DNA from: Olavius algarvensis Delta 4 endosymbiont
GTDB lineage: Bacteria > Desulfobacterota > Desulfobacteria > Desulfobacterales > CAJINA01
Direction: 5' to 3'
Length of the DNA stretch: 58,934 bases
NCBI GenBank assembly: GCA_905176665.1
Contig: CAJINA010000065.1
Span: forward strand, 1 to 58,934
The translations under genes and the position numbers were made by a program. The notes under the pieces were generated by a model. It ran no database searches. It saw only the letters and a program-made list of their open reading frames with translations, and was not told the DNA's origin. Positions 35,599 through 44,642 of the stretch are shown here, piece after piece. Each line of letters opens with the position of its first letter. The first letter of the stretch is position 1.

Positions 35599-35913
35599 TT
35601 AGTCAGATGAATCGCTGATGGCTTTTTTCAACTCACGAATTTCTTTCTTCAGCGCGTTGAGTTCCGCGCCGGTCACCAGGTCGGCCTTCTTCATGAACTC
35701 CTTGACGGCCTTTTCAACACGCTGCTCAAGCTTGTCCTGAGTTTCATCGATCTTGCTCTTGAACTCGGCCAGGAAACTGTGGCCCTCTTCGTCCTTGAGG
35801 TTGAGTTTCTCTTCGAACTCCTTGAACAGCTCTTCAATTTCGTCTTTCCCTTTCAGAGCCAGGCCAACACCGGTAAGCATGGTCTTTTTAAACAGGTCAA
35901 CAAGATCCGCCAT
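35599..35913 (-). CDS. Phasin-like / PHA-granule-associated protein
   Basis: Predicted 104-residue, almost wholly helical, charged protein. ADLVDLFKKTMLTGVGLAL at the start resembles the PhaF/PhaI-type granule proteins. A long coiled coil (about 25-102, many E/K/L heptads) follows. Such proteins coat polyhydroxyalkanoate granules or act as regulators of them; no PHA synthase gene is in this window, so the role is uncertain. The ATG is preceded by a GGGGAGG-containing ribosome site. A hairpin lies just after the stop. Confidence 0.65.
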   Translation of the reverse strand: MADLVDLFKKTMLTGVGLALKGKDEIEELFKEFEEKLNLKDEEGHSFLAEFKSKIDETQDKLEQRVEKAVKEFMKKADLVTGAELNALKKEIRELKKAISDSSD

Positions 35914-36024
35914 TTTAGAATGCCTCCCCGCTGTTCAATGTTTTCCACCTATAACGTTTCGGTGCACAAACGGTCCAGCCGGAGAATCTAACCGGCTGGG
36001 CCCCACAGCTGTTTATCACGCCTG

Positions 36025-36169
36025 TGTGCTTTCACAGATGGTAGATTTTGGTTCGAAGCAAGGCTTGAGCGCTTTTGAGACCGGAGGCGTAGCAGACGCT
36101 ACGTCGAGGATCTCAAAAAAGCAAAAACACAGGTCCGGGCCAAAAGATGCTGTCTGCGAATGGACACTA
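36025..36169 (-). repeat. Dispersed palindromic element, copy 6 (diverged)
   Basis: About 145 bp. GATTTTGGTTCGAAGCAAGG, ACCGGAGG, TCGAGGAT and GGGCCAAAAGATG match the family. The central hairpin arms are changed on both sides: CGTAGC/GCTACG replaces AATACT/AGTATT, so pairing is kept. GCTTTTGAGA/TCTCAAAAAAGC forms a second stem. Its end (CTA) meets the TAG stop of the acyl-CoA dehydrogenase gene. Confidence 0.65.
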
Positions 36170-37324
36170 CTTGAGTTTGCCCATTACACTGGACGCAATC
36201 GTATTCTTCTGTATTTCCTTGGTGCCTTCATACAGCTCGGTAATCTTGGCATCCCGGTAGAACCGTTCGACCTCGTATTCGGCCATGTAGCCGTATCCGC
36301 CCAGCAGTTGGATCGCTTCGTCGCACACTTCCACGGCCGTTCGCGCGGCAACCATTTTGGCCATCGAGGTCAATTTCGGATCGATGCGGCCCTGGTCGAA
36401 GTTCCAGGCGGCCTTATAGGTCAACAGGCGGGCCATTTCAATCTTGGTGGCCATGTCGGCCAGTTTGTGCTGATTGGCCTGGAAAGTGGCAATCTTCTTA
36501 CCGAACTGCTCTCTGCTTTTCGTATACTTGAGGGCCCGGTCAAACGCACCCTGGGCCGTGCCGAGCCCTTGGGCCGCAATTAGGATCCGGCTTTCATCGA
36601 AGAATTCCAGTACTTGGTAAAAACCGCGATTTTCCTCTCCGATCAGGTTGTCCACCGGAACGCGCACGTCCTTGAAAATCACCTCGGCGGTATCCATCAG
36701 CTGGATTCCCATTTTGCGACCCACGTCAACCGTGGAGAGCCCCGGGCGGTCCGCTTCAACGAGAATGGTGCTCATACCCCGGTGGCTCGGAGAAATTTCC
36801 TGGTCCGTCTGACACAGGACGCTGTAAAATCCAGCCATTTCACCGCCATTGGTGATAAAGATCTTGCTGCCGTTGATCACCCATTCGTCACCGTCCCGTA
36901 CCGCGGTCGTATCCATGCGCGTGATATCGGAACCGTGGTCCGGTTCGGTAAACGCACCGCAGGACAGCACCTCTCCCTCGGCCACTTTCGGAAGCCACTT
37001 GGCCTTCATTTCGTCAGAGCCGAAGTGCAGCACGATCTCTGAGGCAAAATCCGCCAGGATCAGACAGGCCCCAACCGACGAGTCTCCCCGGCAGAGTTCC
37101 TCGGCCACGAGAATGTTTTCCATGACGCCCAGGCCCTCACCGGAATACGCCTCCGGAAAGTGTATGCCGATAAACCCCAGATCGGCCGCTTTTTTCCAGA
37201 TGGCCGTGGGGTATGCGTGCTCTTCAACCAGCTGCTCGATGGCATCCTTTTTAAACTCACCTTTTACGAAATCTCGGACCGCCTTTTGAATTTCTTTTTG
37301 TGACTTACTCAGTTCAAATTCCAT
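36167..37324 (-). CDS. Acyl-CoA dehydrogenase
   Basis: Predicted 385-residue FAD enzyme oxidising acyl-CoA to enoyl-CoA. Family blocks include GAFTEPDHGSDITRM and WVINGSKIFITNGGEM (FAD-binding part), SREQFGKKIATFQANQHKLA and QLLGGYGYMAEYEVERFYRD. The catalytic Glu is in ITELYEGTKEIQ, the position used by medium- and short-chain enzymes. Length is typical. GAGAAGGGAA precedes the ATG. No electron-transfer flavoprotein genes adjoin it. The chain length and whether it takes an aromatic-pathway substrate cannot be read. The stop codon borders palindromic element copy 6. Confidence 0.9.
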   Translation of the reverse strand: MEFELSKSQKEIQKAVRDFVKGEFKKDAIEQLVEEHAYPTAIWKKAADLGFIGIHFPEAYSGEGLGVMENILVAEELCRGDSSVGACLILADFASEIVLHFGSDEMKAKWLPKVAEGEVLSCGAFTEPDHGSDITRMDTTAVRDGDEWVINGSKIFITNGGEMAGFYSVLCQTDQEISPSHRGMSTILVEADRPGLSTVDVGRKMGIQLMDTAEVIFKDVRVPVDNLIGEENRGFYQVLEFFDESRILIAAQGLGTAQGAFDRALKYTKSREQFGKKIATFQANQHKLADMATKIEMARLLTYKAAWNFDQGRIDPKLTSMAKMVAARTAVEVCDEAIQLLGGYGYMAEYEVERFYRDAKITELYEGTKEIQKNTIASSVMGKLK

Positions 37325-37808
37325 GCCGTTCCCTTCTCTGTTGGTAGTTCGTCCCCGTCCACACGGGGCAGGTTTTAGTACCGGGCGCCGGTCCGCCTGC
37401 GACCTTAACCGCTAATGAAGCTGGGGCGTCACTCCGGGCAGAAAAACACCGCTGTGGATGGATACGCGTTAAACATCAGTCACCGTGGCAGGAGACATTT
37501 CGTTATTGGGATGTTCCACAAACAATTAGCAGAGGTACCATAACCCTGGGTCCAATGCAAGGCGTTTTACCGGGAGAACTGAAGCGTATTCAGTAAATAG
37601 ATCGGGCTGTTATCTCTGTTCGCCCCTCATGGGACCGCCGCGTGCGGACCGGCCCTGCCGGCTGCATTGCAAACCCCCCGAATAGTCTTATTATTAGGGT
37701 TGACTGTTGCACCAGACTAACTTAAAGGTTGTTGGCTAGTTGCATAAAGAACCCGCGCTAACCAAGCCAACGGTCTCGACACCGTTTATAGAAAGGAAGC
37801 ACCTAAAG
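37325..37808. other. Divergent intergenic region
   Basis: About 480 bases between two genes transcribed away from each other; promoters for both should lie here. A small hairpin CCCCGT/ACGGGG (37353-37368) is near the acyl-CoA dehydrogenase start. The open frame continues upstream of the CooC-type start to 37740, but that part has no family resemblance. No promoter could be assigned with confidence. Confidence 0.4.
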
Positions 37809-38558
37809 ATGCCCTACTCAATCGCTCTGGCCGGCAAAGGCGGCACCGGCAAGACCACCGTCGCCGGCATGCTCATCCGCTATCTCGTGAAAACCGAACG
37901 CGTTCCAGTTCTGGGGGTGGATGCCGACGCAAATGCCAATCTCAATGAAGTCCTCGGACTGGAAGTGACCGACACACTGGGCAATGCCCGGGAAGAAATG
38001 AGAAAAGGCTCCGTGCCCAGCGGCATGACCAAGGATGTGTTCATGTCGATGAAACTCGAACAGGCCATCGTGGAATCCACCGGCTACGATTTAGTGGTCA
38101 TGGGACAACCGGAGGGTTCCGGCTGCTACTGTGCGGCCAATACCCTGCTGACCGGTTTTTTGGAAAAGCTGACCGGCAATTACCCCTACATCGTTATGGA
38201 CAACGAGGCGGGCATGGAACATATCAGCCGGCTGACAACCCGAAATGTGGACCTGCTCCTGCTGGTGTCCGACACCTCCCGGCGCGGCATCCAGGCAGCC
38301 ACCCGCATCAACAAACTGGCCGCGGAGCTGAACATCGGTTTTAAGGAATGCGGATTGATCATCAACCGCTGCAAAGAGGAACCGTCTCCCAAAATCAAAG
38401 AGATCTTAGACGAAAACGAACTGAAATTGCTCGGAACCCTGCCGGATGATGATACGGTTTACGAGTATGATTTTGAAGGCCGCCCGACAATTGAAATACC
38501 GGAACAAAATCCGGCCATCGCCGCTTCGGAAAGGATCTTTCAAACGGTTATGCCCTAG
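37809..38558 (+). CDS. cooC: CooC-type nickel-insertion ATPase
   Basis: Predicted 249-residue MinD/SIMIBI-class ATPase that matures carbon monoxide dehydrogenase or acetyl-CoA synthase. The deviant Walker A is AGKGGTGKTT (K10 and K15), VLGVDADANANL is the switch region, and C106-Y-C108 (GSGCYCA) matches the metal-binding CXC of CooC dimers. The ATG at 37809 is preferred over the longer frame because GAAAGGAAG precedes it and MPYSIALAGKGG is the family start. No CODH gene is in the window. It leads a run of genes for deacetylases and a RACo-like activator, all in one direction. Confidence 0.87.
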   Translation: MPYSIALAGKGGTGKTTVAGMLIRYLVKTERVPVLGVDADANANLNEVLGLEVTDTLGNAREEMRKGSVPSGMTKDVFMSMKLEQAIVESTGYDLVVMGQPEGSGCYCAANTLLTGFLEKLTGNYPYIVMDNEAGMEHISRLTTRNVDLLLLVSDTSRRGIQAATRINKLAAELNIGFKECGLIINRCKEEPSPKIKEILDENELKLLGTLPDDDTVYEYDFEGRPTIEIPEQNPAIAASERIFQTVMP

Positions 38559-38579
38559 CGCCTATCCTCTGGAGTCTTT

Positions 38580-39530
38580 ATGAATCGAACCGGCTTTTTG
38601 TATGACCCCCGTTACCTCCTGCACGATACCGGGCCTTATCACCCGGAAGTACCGGAACGTCTACAGGCGATCCTCAAAGGCCTTGAAGAGGGCGGCCAGC
38701 TTGAAAAGCTGGTCCGCATCAGTGCCAGTCCAGCGGCCATGGAATGGATCGAGTCCGTGCACGACGAAGCCTATATCCGCCGTTTCGAGGCGGCCTGCTT
38801 CGGCGGTCGCAAGACCATTGACTACCCCGACAACCAGATGTGTGCCGACACGTACGAAATTGCCCAGCTGGCTGTCGGCGGTATATTGGACACCATCGAT
38901 TTGCTGATGCAGGACGAGATAGACAATGCCTTCTGCGCAGTACGTCCGCCGGGGCACCATGCCGAAGTGGACTCCGCCATGGGGTTTTGTTATTTCAACA
39001 ACATTGCCATCGCAGCGCGCTACCTGCAGAAAAAATGGGGTATCGACCGGGTGGCAATCATCGATTTCGATGTACACCACGGCAACGGTACCCAGCATAT
39101 TTTCGAAAAAGACCCCACCGTGTTCTACTTTTCCATTCACGAGCATCCGTCGTTCGCGTTTCCCGGAACCGGGCGCGCCTTTGAAAGCGGCGATGGGGCC
39201 GGCAGCGGTGCAACACTGAATCTGCCGATCCTCCCCGGCCAGGGGGACAGTGAATATGCGGCCCATTTCGAGTCAGACCTGCTGCCGGCCCTGGCCAATT
39301 TTAAACCGGGATTCATTCTGGTTTCAGCCGGCTTCGACGCGCATTGTGAAGACGACATGTCGGGCGTCAGCCTGACAACCGCAGGCTATACCCAGATCAT
39401 GGAAACCCTTTTCGATGCGGCAGCCGAGCACACCCGGGGCAAGCTGGTGTCCGTGCTGGAGGGTGGCTATTGTCTCCGGCGCCTGGGTGAACTGGCCAGC
39501 AACCATGTAGATATCCTCTTGAACCGATAG
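38580..39530 (+). CDS. AcuC-like histone-deacetylase-family protein
   Basis: Predicted 316-residue zinc amidohydrolase of the HDAC/AcuC/acetylpolyamine family. RPPGHHAE carries H126-H127, the metal ligands are D164 and H166 (DFDVHHGNG) and D253 (SAGFDAH), and EGGY closes the site. All key residues are present, so activity on an acetyl-lysine or acylated small amine is expected. It starts 21 bases after the CooC-type gene with GGAG before the ATG. An AcuB-like gene follows; in Bacillus acuB and acuC lie together and affect acetyl-CoA synthetase, which supports a role in acyl-CoA metabolism. Confidence 0.87.
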   Translation: MNRTGFLYDPRYLLHDTGPYHPEVPERLQAILKGLEEGGQLEKLVRISASPAAMEWIESVHDEAYIRRFEAACFGGRKTIDYPDNQMCADTYEIAQLAVGGILDTIDLLMQDEIDNAFCAVRPPGHHAEVDSAMGFCYFNNIAIAARYLQKKWGIDRVAIIDFDVHHGNGTQHIFEKDPTVFYFSIHEHPSFAFPGTGRAFESGDGAGSGATLNLPILPGQGDSEYAAHFESDLLPALANFKPGFILVSAGFDAHCEDDMSGVSLTTAGYTQIMETLFDAAAEHTRGKLVSVLEGGYCLRRLGELASNHVDILLNR

Positions 39531-39647
39531 TTCAAGTTTAGGTAAAAGTTAGTAGACTTTGAGGCGGAAGCAAACTTTAAAACGAAACAACCTTCAGTCT
39601 TCAGCCTAAAAAACCTGCGTAACGAAGTTACGCCCCTGGAGGACACA

Positions 39648-40325
39648 ATGTTTGTAAGTAATTCGATGACCGTCCGGGTCATCACCATTACCGCGGATGA
39701 CACCATTTTCTCCGCCCGAGACCTCATGCGGGACAATGGGATCCGCCACCTGCCGGTAGTTGAAGATAGCGATAAACTCATCGGCATCATTACCGACCGG
39801 GGTATCCGCAGTGCCCTGCCCTACGATCTTTACAAGGGTGTCGCCAGCGAGGAGGAGAAGGAAAAAGTCGCCGCGCTGAAAATCAAGGACATCATGACGC
39901 CGCAACCGAAAACCATCTCCCCCCTGGACACCATTCAGGATACGCTCTTGAAGATCCAGAAAGAAAAAGTAGGTGCCTTTCCAGTAGTGTCGGACGATGG
40001 GCGGCTCAAGGGAATGATATCGGTCCGGGACCTGCTAAGGGCCTTCACCAACGTGCTTGGTATCGGCGAGCCCGGGACCTTGCTGTGTGTCCTGGTTGAA
40101 GAGAAAGTGGGTCAGATGAAAAAAATCGTGGATGCCATTACCGCGGAAAATGTCTCCATCGGCAGCATCCTGGTGGCCCGTTACTGGGATGAGAATATGC
40201 GGGCGGTCTTCCCCTATCTGCTTACCCAGAATGTGGGCCCGGTAAAGAAAAAGCTTGAAGCCCTGGGCTTTAAACACCTGGACCCCATGCAGTGGTACAT
40301 GGACCAGCTGCCACAGCATAAATGA
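39648..40325 (+). CDS. AcuB-like protein with two CBS domains and an ACT-like tail
   Basis: Predicted 225-residue cytoplasmic sensor. The CBS pair occupies about 1-138 (IFSARDLMRDNGIRHLPVVE, GIITDRGIRSAL; IQDTLLKIQKEKVGAFPVVS, GMISVRDLLRAF), which should bind an adenosine nucleotide. About 145-215 (LLCVLVEEKVGQMKKIVDAI, then TAENVSIGSILVA) looks like an ACT domain. That order matches AcuB. TGGAGGACACA precedes the ATG. The stop overlaps the next gene's ATG by 4 bases. It lies next to the deacetylase gene, so it may sense nucleotide or acetyl-CoA status for it. Confidence 0.82.
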   Translation: MFVSNSMTVRVITITADDTIFSARDLMRDNGIRHLPVVEDSDKLIGIITDRGIRSALPYDLYKGVASEEEKEKVAALKIKDIMTPQPKTISPLDTIQDTLLKIQKEKVGAFPVVSDDGRLKGMISVRDLLRAFTNVLGIGEPGTLLCVLVEEKVGQMKKIVDAITAENVSIGSILVARYWDENMRAVFPYLLTQNVGPVKKKLEALGFKHLDPMQWYMDQLPQHK

Positions 40326-41164
40326 AAAAGGGGCCTTTAGAGCGCATAGGGCCTGATTCAGATCTTTATATATACTACCTCGCCGGCCGCCTGCCCCCGC
40401 AGGCCGGAATCCAGGATGACAATTTTATTGGCAACTGGGAAGAGGATGGGTTCTCCTTCCTCTTTTTCCGGTGCCCGTCTGAGAAAACGGTCACCCGTCT
40501 GGTGACCGCTCACCCGCATCTACGCCTATTGGACAGCTACCAGATGACCTATGCCGAATGGCAAGGCGGCCGGATCGAACCGATTCGGATCGGCCGCTTC
40601 CTGCTGCGGCCGCCCTGGATTGAGGCCGTCCCGGAAGTGGACGCGATCGACATCATTATGGATCCCGGGGTGGTCTTCGGAACGGGCACCCACCCAACCA
40701 CCGCAGATTGCCTGAAAGCGATTGAACGGGTTTGCACCGCCGAACGCATAGAGCGTCTGCTCGACCTGGGAACCGGAACAGGGGTTCTGGCCCTGGCGGC
40801 GGCCAAGCTCGGCTGCAGCCGGGTGCTGGCTGTAGACTTCAACTATCTGGCCACCGTTACCACGCTGGAAAATATCCGCCACAATCATATGGAAGCACGC
40901 ATCCTGGTCGTCAACGGGCGGGCGGAACAACACCTGGTCTACCCGGCGGATCTGCTGGTCGTTAATATTCATTATGATGTCATGCGGCACCTGGTGCGCG
41001 ACCCCGGCTTTCTGGAAAAGCCCTGGTTTATCCTATCGGGGATGCTGCGCAGCGACGCCAAACGGATCAGCGACTATCTGGCCAACCGCCCGGTAACCAT
41101 CCTCGACCGCTGGAGCCGGGATGGTGTCTGGCATACTTTTCTGGGTAAAACGCGAAAACATTGA
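40322..41164 (+). CDS. PrmA-like methyltransferase
   Basis: Predicted 280-residue SAM-dependent methyltransferase like ribosomal protein L11 methyltransferase. MDPGVVFGTGTHPTT (about 113-127) is the signature stretch of PrmA, LLDLGTGTGVLALAAAKLGC (about 147-166) the SAM loop. The catalytic motif is VVNIHYD where PrmA has N-(I/P)-x. The N-terminal 100 residues are shorter and different from classic PrmA, so the target may be another protein. It starts within the stop of the CBS gene (ATGA), so they are translationally coupled. Confidence 0.78.
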   Translation: MKKGPLERIGPDSDLYIYYLAGRLPPQAGIQDDNFIGNWEEDGFSFLFFRCPSEKTVTRLVTAHPHLRLLDSYQMTYAEWQGGRIEPIRIGRFLLRPPWIEAVPEVDAIDIIMDPGVVFGTGTHPTTADCLKAIERVCTAERIERLLDLGTGTGVLALAAAKLGCSRVLAVDFNYLATVTTLENIRHNHMEARILVVNGRAEQHLVYPADLLVVNIHYDVMRHLVRDPGFLEKPWFILSGMLRSDAKRISDYLANRPVTILDRWSRDGVWHTFLGKTRKH

Positions 41165-41340
41165 AAAACATCCGTTTTTGTTATAGATTCAAAATTAGTA
41201 AAAATCCGGCTGATTCTAACATCCATCACCCGTCATAGAATAAGACGTCCGCGGCCTGCGGGATGTTAATCCGGGCAAGGTCGCGCCCGTCGTGAAGAAA
41301 CTATAACCGCCCAATAATATCAACACCTTATGGAGTCGAT

Positions 41341-42180
41341 ATGCGCATAACCTGCTGGGGATCCAGAGGCTCCACCCCTGTTTCCGGGAAGGCGTATCTC
41401 AAATACGGCGGCGATACGGCCTGCCTTGAAATCCGCTCGTCCGAGGATGAAATCATTATCATCGACGCCGGTACCGGTATCCGCCGCCTCGGCAACAGCC
41501 TGATGGATCAAAAGCGCTACGCCTACCACATGATCTTCACCCACGCCCACTGGGATCACGTCATGGGATTCCCCTTTTTCAAACCGATTTTCTATGGACG
41601 CACGCATTTGACCATCCATAAATGTCCATTTCATACTGATTTTGTAGAAAAAATGCTCAACAAAGTCATGTCGCCACCCAGTTTTCCAGTGAAGTATTCC
41701 GAAATAAAGGCCAGCATCGCGTATCCCGATGCCTGTCCGGAGATATTTTCCATCGGGTCGCTCACCATTGAACCTATTCCGTTGAGTCATCCCAATGGCG
41801 GTGCGGGCTACAAATTCACGGAGAACGGTAAAAGCTTTGTGTATTTGACTGACAATGAGCTCGGCTTTCAACATGGCGGCGGCCTGGTGCCGGACGATTA
41901 CCTGGAATTTGCCCGGGGGGCGGATCTTTTCATTCACGATGCCGAGTACACCGAGGAAGAATATAAAGAAACAATCGAGTGGGGCCACAGCACCTATACC
42001 CAGGCCCTTGATCTGGCCATCAAGGCTGAAGTCAAACAGTTTGGATTGTTTCACCTGAACCAGGATCGATCCGATGACGGGATGGACGCCATCGTTGCCA
42101 AGTGCCGTGAGCGCCTTAAAAAAGAAAAGATAGGTATGGATTGTTTTGCCGTCGCGGCGGACGACACGTTCCAATTGTAG
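41341..42180 (+). CDS. Metallo-beta-lactamase-fold phosphodiesterase-like protein
   Basis: Predicted 279-residue cytoplasmic hydrolase. The metal motif is FTHAHWDHVMGFPFF with H68, H70, D72 and H73. MRITCWGSRGSTPVSGKAYL and KYGGDTACLEI open the protein as in the RNase Z/PhnP/cyclic-phosphodiesterase group. SHPNGGAGYKF, LTDNELG, FIHDAEYTEEEY and EWGHSTYTQA supply the later ligands. TGGAG precedes the ATG. It lies in the deacetylase run after a 176-base gap. A cyclic nucleotide or phosphoester substrate is likely by family, not proven. Confidence 0.82.
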   Translation: MRITCWGSRGSTPVSGKAYLKYGGDTACLEIRSSEDEIIIIDAGTGIRRLGNSLMDQKRYAYHMIFTHAHWDHVMGFPFFKPIFYGRTHLTIHKCPFHTDFVEKMLNKVMSPPSFPVKYSEIKASIAYPDACPEIFSIGSLTIEPIPLSHPNGGAGYKFTENGKSFVYLTDNELGFQHGGGLVPDDYLEFARGADLFIHDAEYTEEEYKETIEWGHSTYTQALDLAIKAEVKQFGLFHLNQDRSDDGMDAIVAKCRERLKKEKIGMDCFAVAADDTFQL

Positions 42181-42183
42181 GAA

Positions 42184-42317
42184 GGCCAGGTTGAAGGTAT
42201 AAGGTAGAAGGCTGAAGTAAAATCAATTAAAATCCCTCTTAGAGGTGAATTCAACCTTCTACCTTCCACCTTCAGGCTTCAACCTTAGCCCCTATAGCTT
42301 CTACCTTAAACCTTAAA
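42184..42317. repeat. Heptad-repeat tract, both orientations
   Basis: Seven-base units of the form TTCWRCC: at 42249-42317 TTCAACC, TTCTACC, TTCCACC, TTCAGGC, TTCAACC and later TTCTACC, TTAAACC, TTAAACC. At 42190-42217 the opposite strand has GGTTGAA, GGTATAA, GGTAGAA, GGCTGAA. The two halves can pair into a long hairpin between the metallo-hydrolase and sirtuin genes. Confidence 0.65.
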
Positions 42318-42333
42318 CCCGCTACCTAATACA

Positions 42334-43080
42334 ATGGCCGATCTGATTAAAAAAGCTGCCGGGGACATTGCGGCCAGCCGAAAAATTGTCGCTCTCACCG
42401 GTGCCGGTATAAGTGTTGAGAGCGGTATTCCTCCTTTTCGAGGCAAAGGCGGGGTCTGGGAAAAATTCGACCCCATGGAGTACGCCCACATTGATGCTTT
42501 CATGCGCGACCCCGAAAAGGTGTGGCGGGCCCTCATCGGTGAAATGAAAAGCACCCTGGATACGGCGCGCCCCAACGATGCCCACCTGGGGCTGGCTCGC
42601 CTAGAGTCTCTGGGGTATTTGCAGACAGTCATCACCCAGAACGTGGATGGACTGCACCAGATGGCCGGCAACAGTGATGTAATCGAGTTTCACGGTTCCT
42701 TTGCGGTCATGGAGTGCCTGGAGTGTCGCCGGGAAATAGACACCGCCGATGTCACCCTTGAAGAAATGCCGCCGAAATGCATGTGCGGCGGTATTTTACG
42801 GCCCGCCTGCATCTTCTTCGGCGAATTGATTCCGCCCGAACACCTGACTCGCTCCCAGGCGATCTCTGCAAGGTGCGATCTCATGCTGGTCGTCGGCACC
42901 TCCGCCGTGGTGCAGCCGGCGGCCTTCATGCCGGTGATTGCCAAGCAAAGTGGGGCGACAGTCATTGAGATCAATCCGGAATCCACCCCCCTTACCCATA
43001 CTACCAGCGATTACCTGTTGAAAGGCCGCGCTGGAGACGTTATGAATGCACTTCTCCAGGAAATAGAACCGCCGGCTTGA
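42334..43080 (+). CDS. Sir2-family NAD-dependent deacylase
   Basis: Predicted 248-residue sirtuin. ALTGAGISVESGIPPFR (about 20-36) binds NAD, TQNVDGLHQMAG (101-112) follows, and the catalytic H120 is in EFHGS. Zinc ligands are C128 and C131, then C149 and C151 in KCMCGG: the second pair is CXC instead of the common CX2C. RPACIFFGE and VGTSAVVQPA are also standard. It should remove acetyl or other acyl groups from lysines with NAD. Together with the AcuC-like enzyme, two different deacylase chemistries lie in one gene run. The next gene begins right at its stop. Confidence 0.88.
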   Translation: MADLIKKAAGDIAASRKIVALTGAGISVESGIPPFRGKGGVWEKFDPMEYAHIDAFMRDPEKVWRALIGEMKSTLDTARPNDAHLGLARLESLGYLQTVITQNVDGLHQMAGNSDVIEFHGSFAVMECLECRREIDTADVTLEEMPPKCMCGGILRPACIFFGELIPPEHLTRSQAISARCDLMLVVGTSAVVQPAAFMPVIAKQSGATVIEINPESTPLTHTTSDYLLKGRAGDVMNALLQEIEPPA

Positions 43081-43091
43081 CGGAACGCATT

Positions 43092-44642
43092 ATGTCTAAA
43101 TCGTTACGTGGATGGGTAAAGAAAATCACGGTACCGGCCGCCAGCCTGCAAAACAACACAGCGGATGCTGAGCGCCTTATTGCCGCCCTGAAACCCGCCC
43201 TTTCTACCGGGACCGTTTCCATCGACATAAGTCTGCTGCGGAATCTCCCCGGGCTTCTACGCAAACAAGACGGAGAATTCAACTGCACCCTTTGCTGCAG
43301 TCAGGACCATTGGACCGTGCTCGGACTATCACCGGCCAGTGACCCCGCACCGCTGACTGGGGCGGCCATTGACCTGGGGACCTCCCGGGTGGTCCTGCGG
43401 CTGGTCGACCTGATCTCCGGTGATGTCCTGGAAGAAAGTTCTTTTGACAATCCGCAGATTGCAATTGGCCCGGATATCCTGGCCCGAATTCACCACACAA
43501 CTGAAACCGGGGGCCGGGCGGCCCTGCAGGCCTTGATTGTGGGCGGCCTCAATGGCGAACTTGCCCGCCTGTGCCAAAGTTGTGGCGTTGAACCTGAGAC
43601 TGTGCTGCTGGCCGCAGTGGCCGGTAACACAGCCATGACGCACCTGTTCATGGGACTCGACCCGCAATGGATTATCCGCGAACCCTACATTCCAGCGGTC
43701 AACCGGCCCAACCTGGTAAAAGCCTCTGATCTGGGCCTGAAACTGAATCCGCATGCCCGGGTCTTTATGTTCCCGAACATCGGCAGCTATTTCGGCGGTG
43801 ACCTTATCGCGGGAATCCTGTATGCGGGCCTGCATCACCGGGATGAAACCGCTATCATGGTGGATGTCGGCACCAATGCCGAGGTAGTGCTTGGTAATCG
43901 AAACTGGCTGATTGCCTGCGCCGGGGCTGCCGGTCCGGCACTTGAAGGCGGCGTGACCAAAATGGGCATGATGGCGGGCCCCGGGGTCATCGATCAGGTG
44001 CAGCGGGTGCCCGGTTCCAGAGAGCTGCGCATCAGCACCATCGACGATCTGCCGCCGGTCGGTATCTGCGGCTCCGGGGTGATCGACCTGGCGGCGGCCC
44101 TGTTCATGTCAGGTATGCTCGACATCCGCGGCAAACTGGTTCCGGAAAAATGTGACGACCGCATTCGGTACCAGGCGGAACTGGCTCACTTCATGTTGGT
44201 TAACGGGGAAAATTCGGGCACCGGCCGCGACCTGACCATCAGCCAGGCGGATCTCGACAGCCTGATCAGGTCCAAGGCAGCTATGTACACCATCCTGGAA
44301 ACCATCAGCCAGTCAGTGGGTACCGCCCTGTCCGACCTCACTTCTTTTTACGTGGCCGGCACTTTCGGCTCCTTTATCAATCCCCGGGCGGCCATTTCCA
44401 TAGGGATGCTGCCCGACCTGCCCCTGACCACTTACCACAGCCTGGGCAACAGCAGTCTGGGCGGCGCTACCCACTATTTGAACCATGCCGACTGCCTGGC
44501 GGAGATCGATCACATCCGGGACAGCATCACGTACCTGGAACTCAATGTGAACCAGGATTTCATGAACCGGTTTTCAGCAGCCAAGTTCTTACCGCACACC
44601 AACGCAGGCCTCTTTCCGTCCGTGGCCCGGGAGGAATCGTGA
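43092..44642 (+). CDS. RACo-like ASKHA ATPase without N-terminal ferredoxin domain
   Basis: Predicted 516-residue protein of the DUF4445/RACo family, which reactivates corrinoid iron-sulphur proteins with ATP. GAAIDLGTSRVVLRLVDL (about 90-107), AVAGNTAMTHLFMGLD, VDVGTNAEVVLG, ACAGAAGPALEGG, ICGSGVIDLAAA and GTFGSFINPRAA are family blocks. Typical RACo has an N-terminal [2Fe-2S] domain of about 90 residues; here the first 90 residues lack its cysteine pattern (only CTLCC near 65-69). So electrons must come from another protein, or the role differs. The ATG at 43092 is chosen; a TTG overlapping the sirtuin stop is also possible. Confidence 0.8.
   Translation: MSKSLRGWVKKITVPAASLQNNTADAERLIAALKPALSTGTVSIDISLLRNLPGLLRKQDGEFNCTLCCSQDHWTVLGLSPASDPAPLTGAAIDLGTSRVVLRLVDLISGDVLEESSFDNPQIAIGPDILARIHHTTETGGRAALQALIVGGLNGELARLCQSCGVEPETVLLAAVAGNTAMTHLFMGLDPQWIIREPYIPAVNRPNLVKASDLGLKLNPHARVFMFPNIGSYFGGDLIAGILYAGLHHRDETAIMVDVGTNAEVVLGNRNWLIACAGAAGPALEGGVTKMGMMAGPGVIDQVQRVPGSRELRISTIDDLPPVGICGSGVIDLAAALFMSGMLDIRGKLVPEKCDDRIRYQAELAHFMLVNGENSGTGRDLTISQADLDSLIRSKAAMYTILETISQSVGTALSDLTSFYVAGTFGSFINPRAAISIGMLPDLPLTTYHSLGNSSLGGATHYLNHADCLAEIDHIRDSITYLELNVNQDFMNRFSAAKFLPHTNAGLFPSVAREES

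Noticed and set aside
42184..42317. CRISPR-like array
   Set aside because: Units are 7 bases with no spacers, so it is a heptad tract and not a CRISPR.
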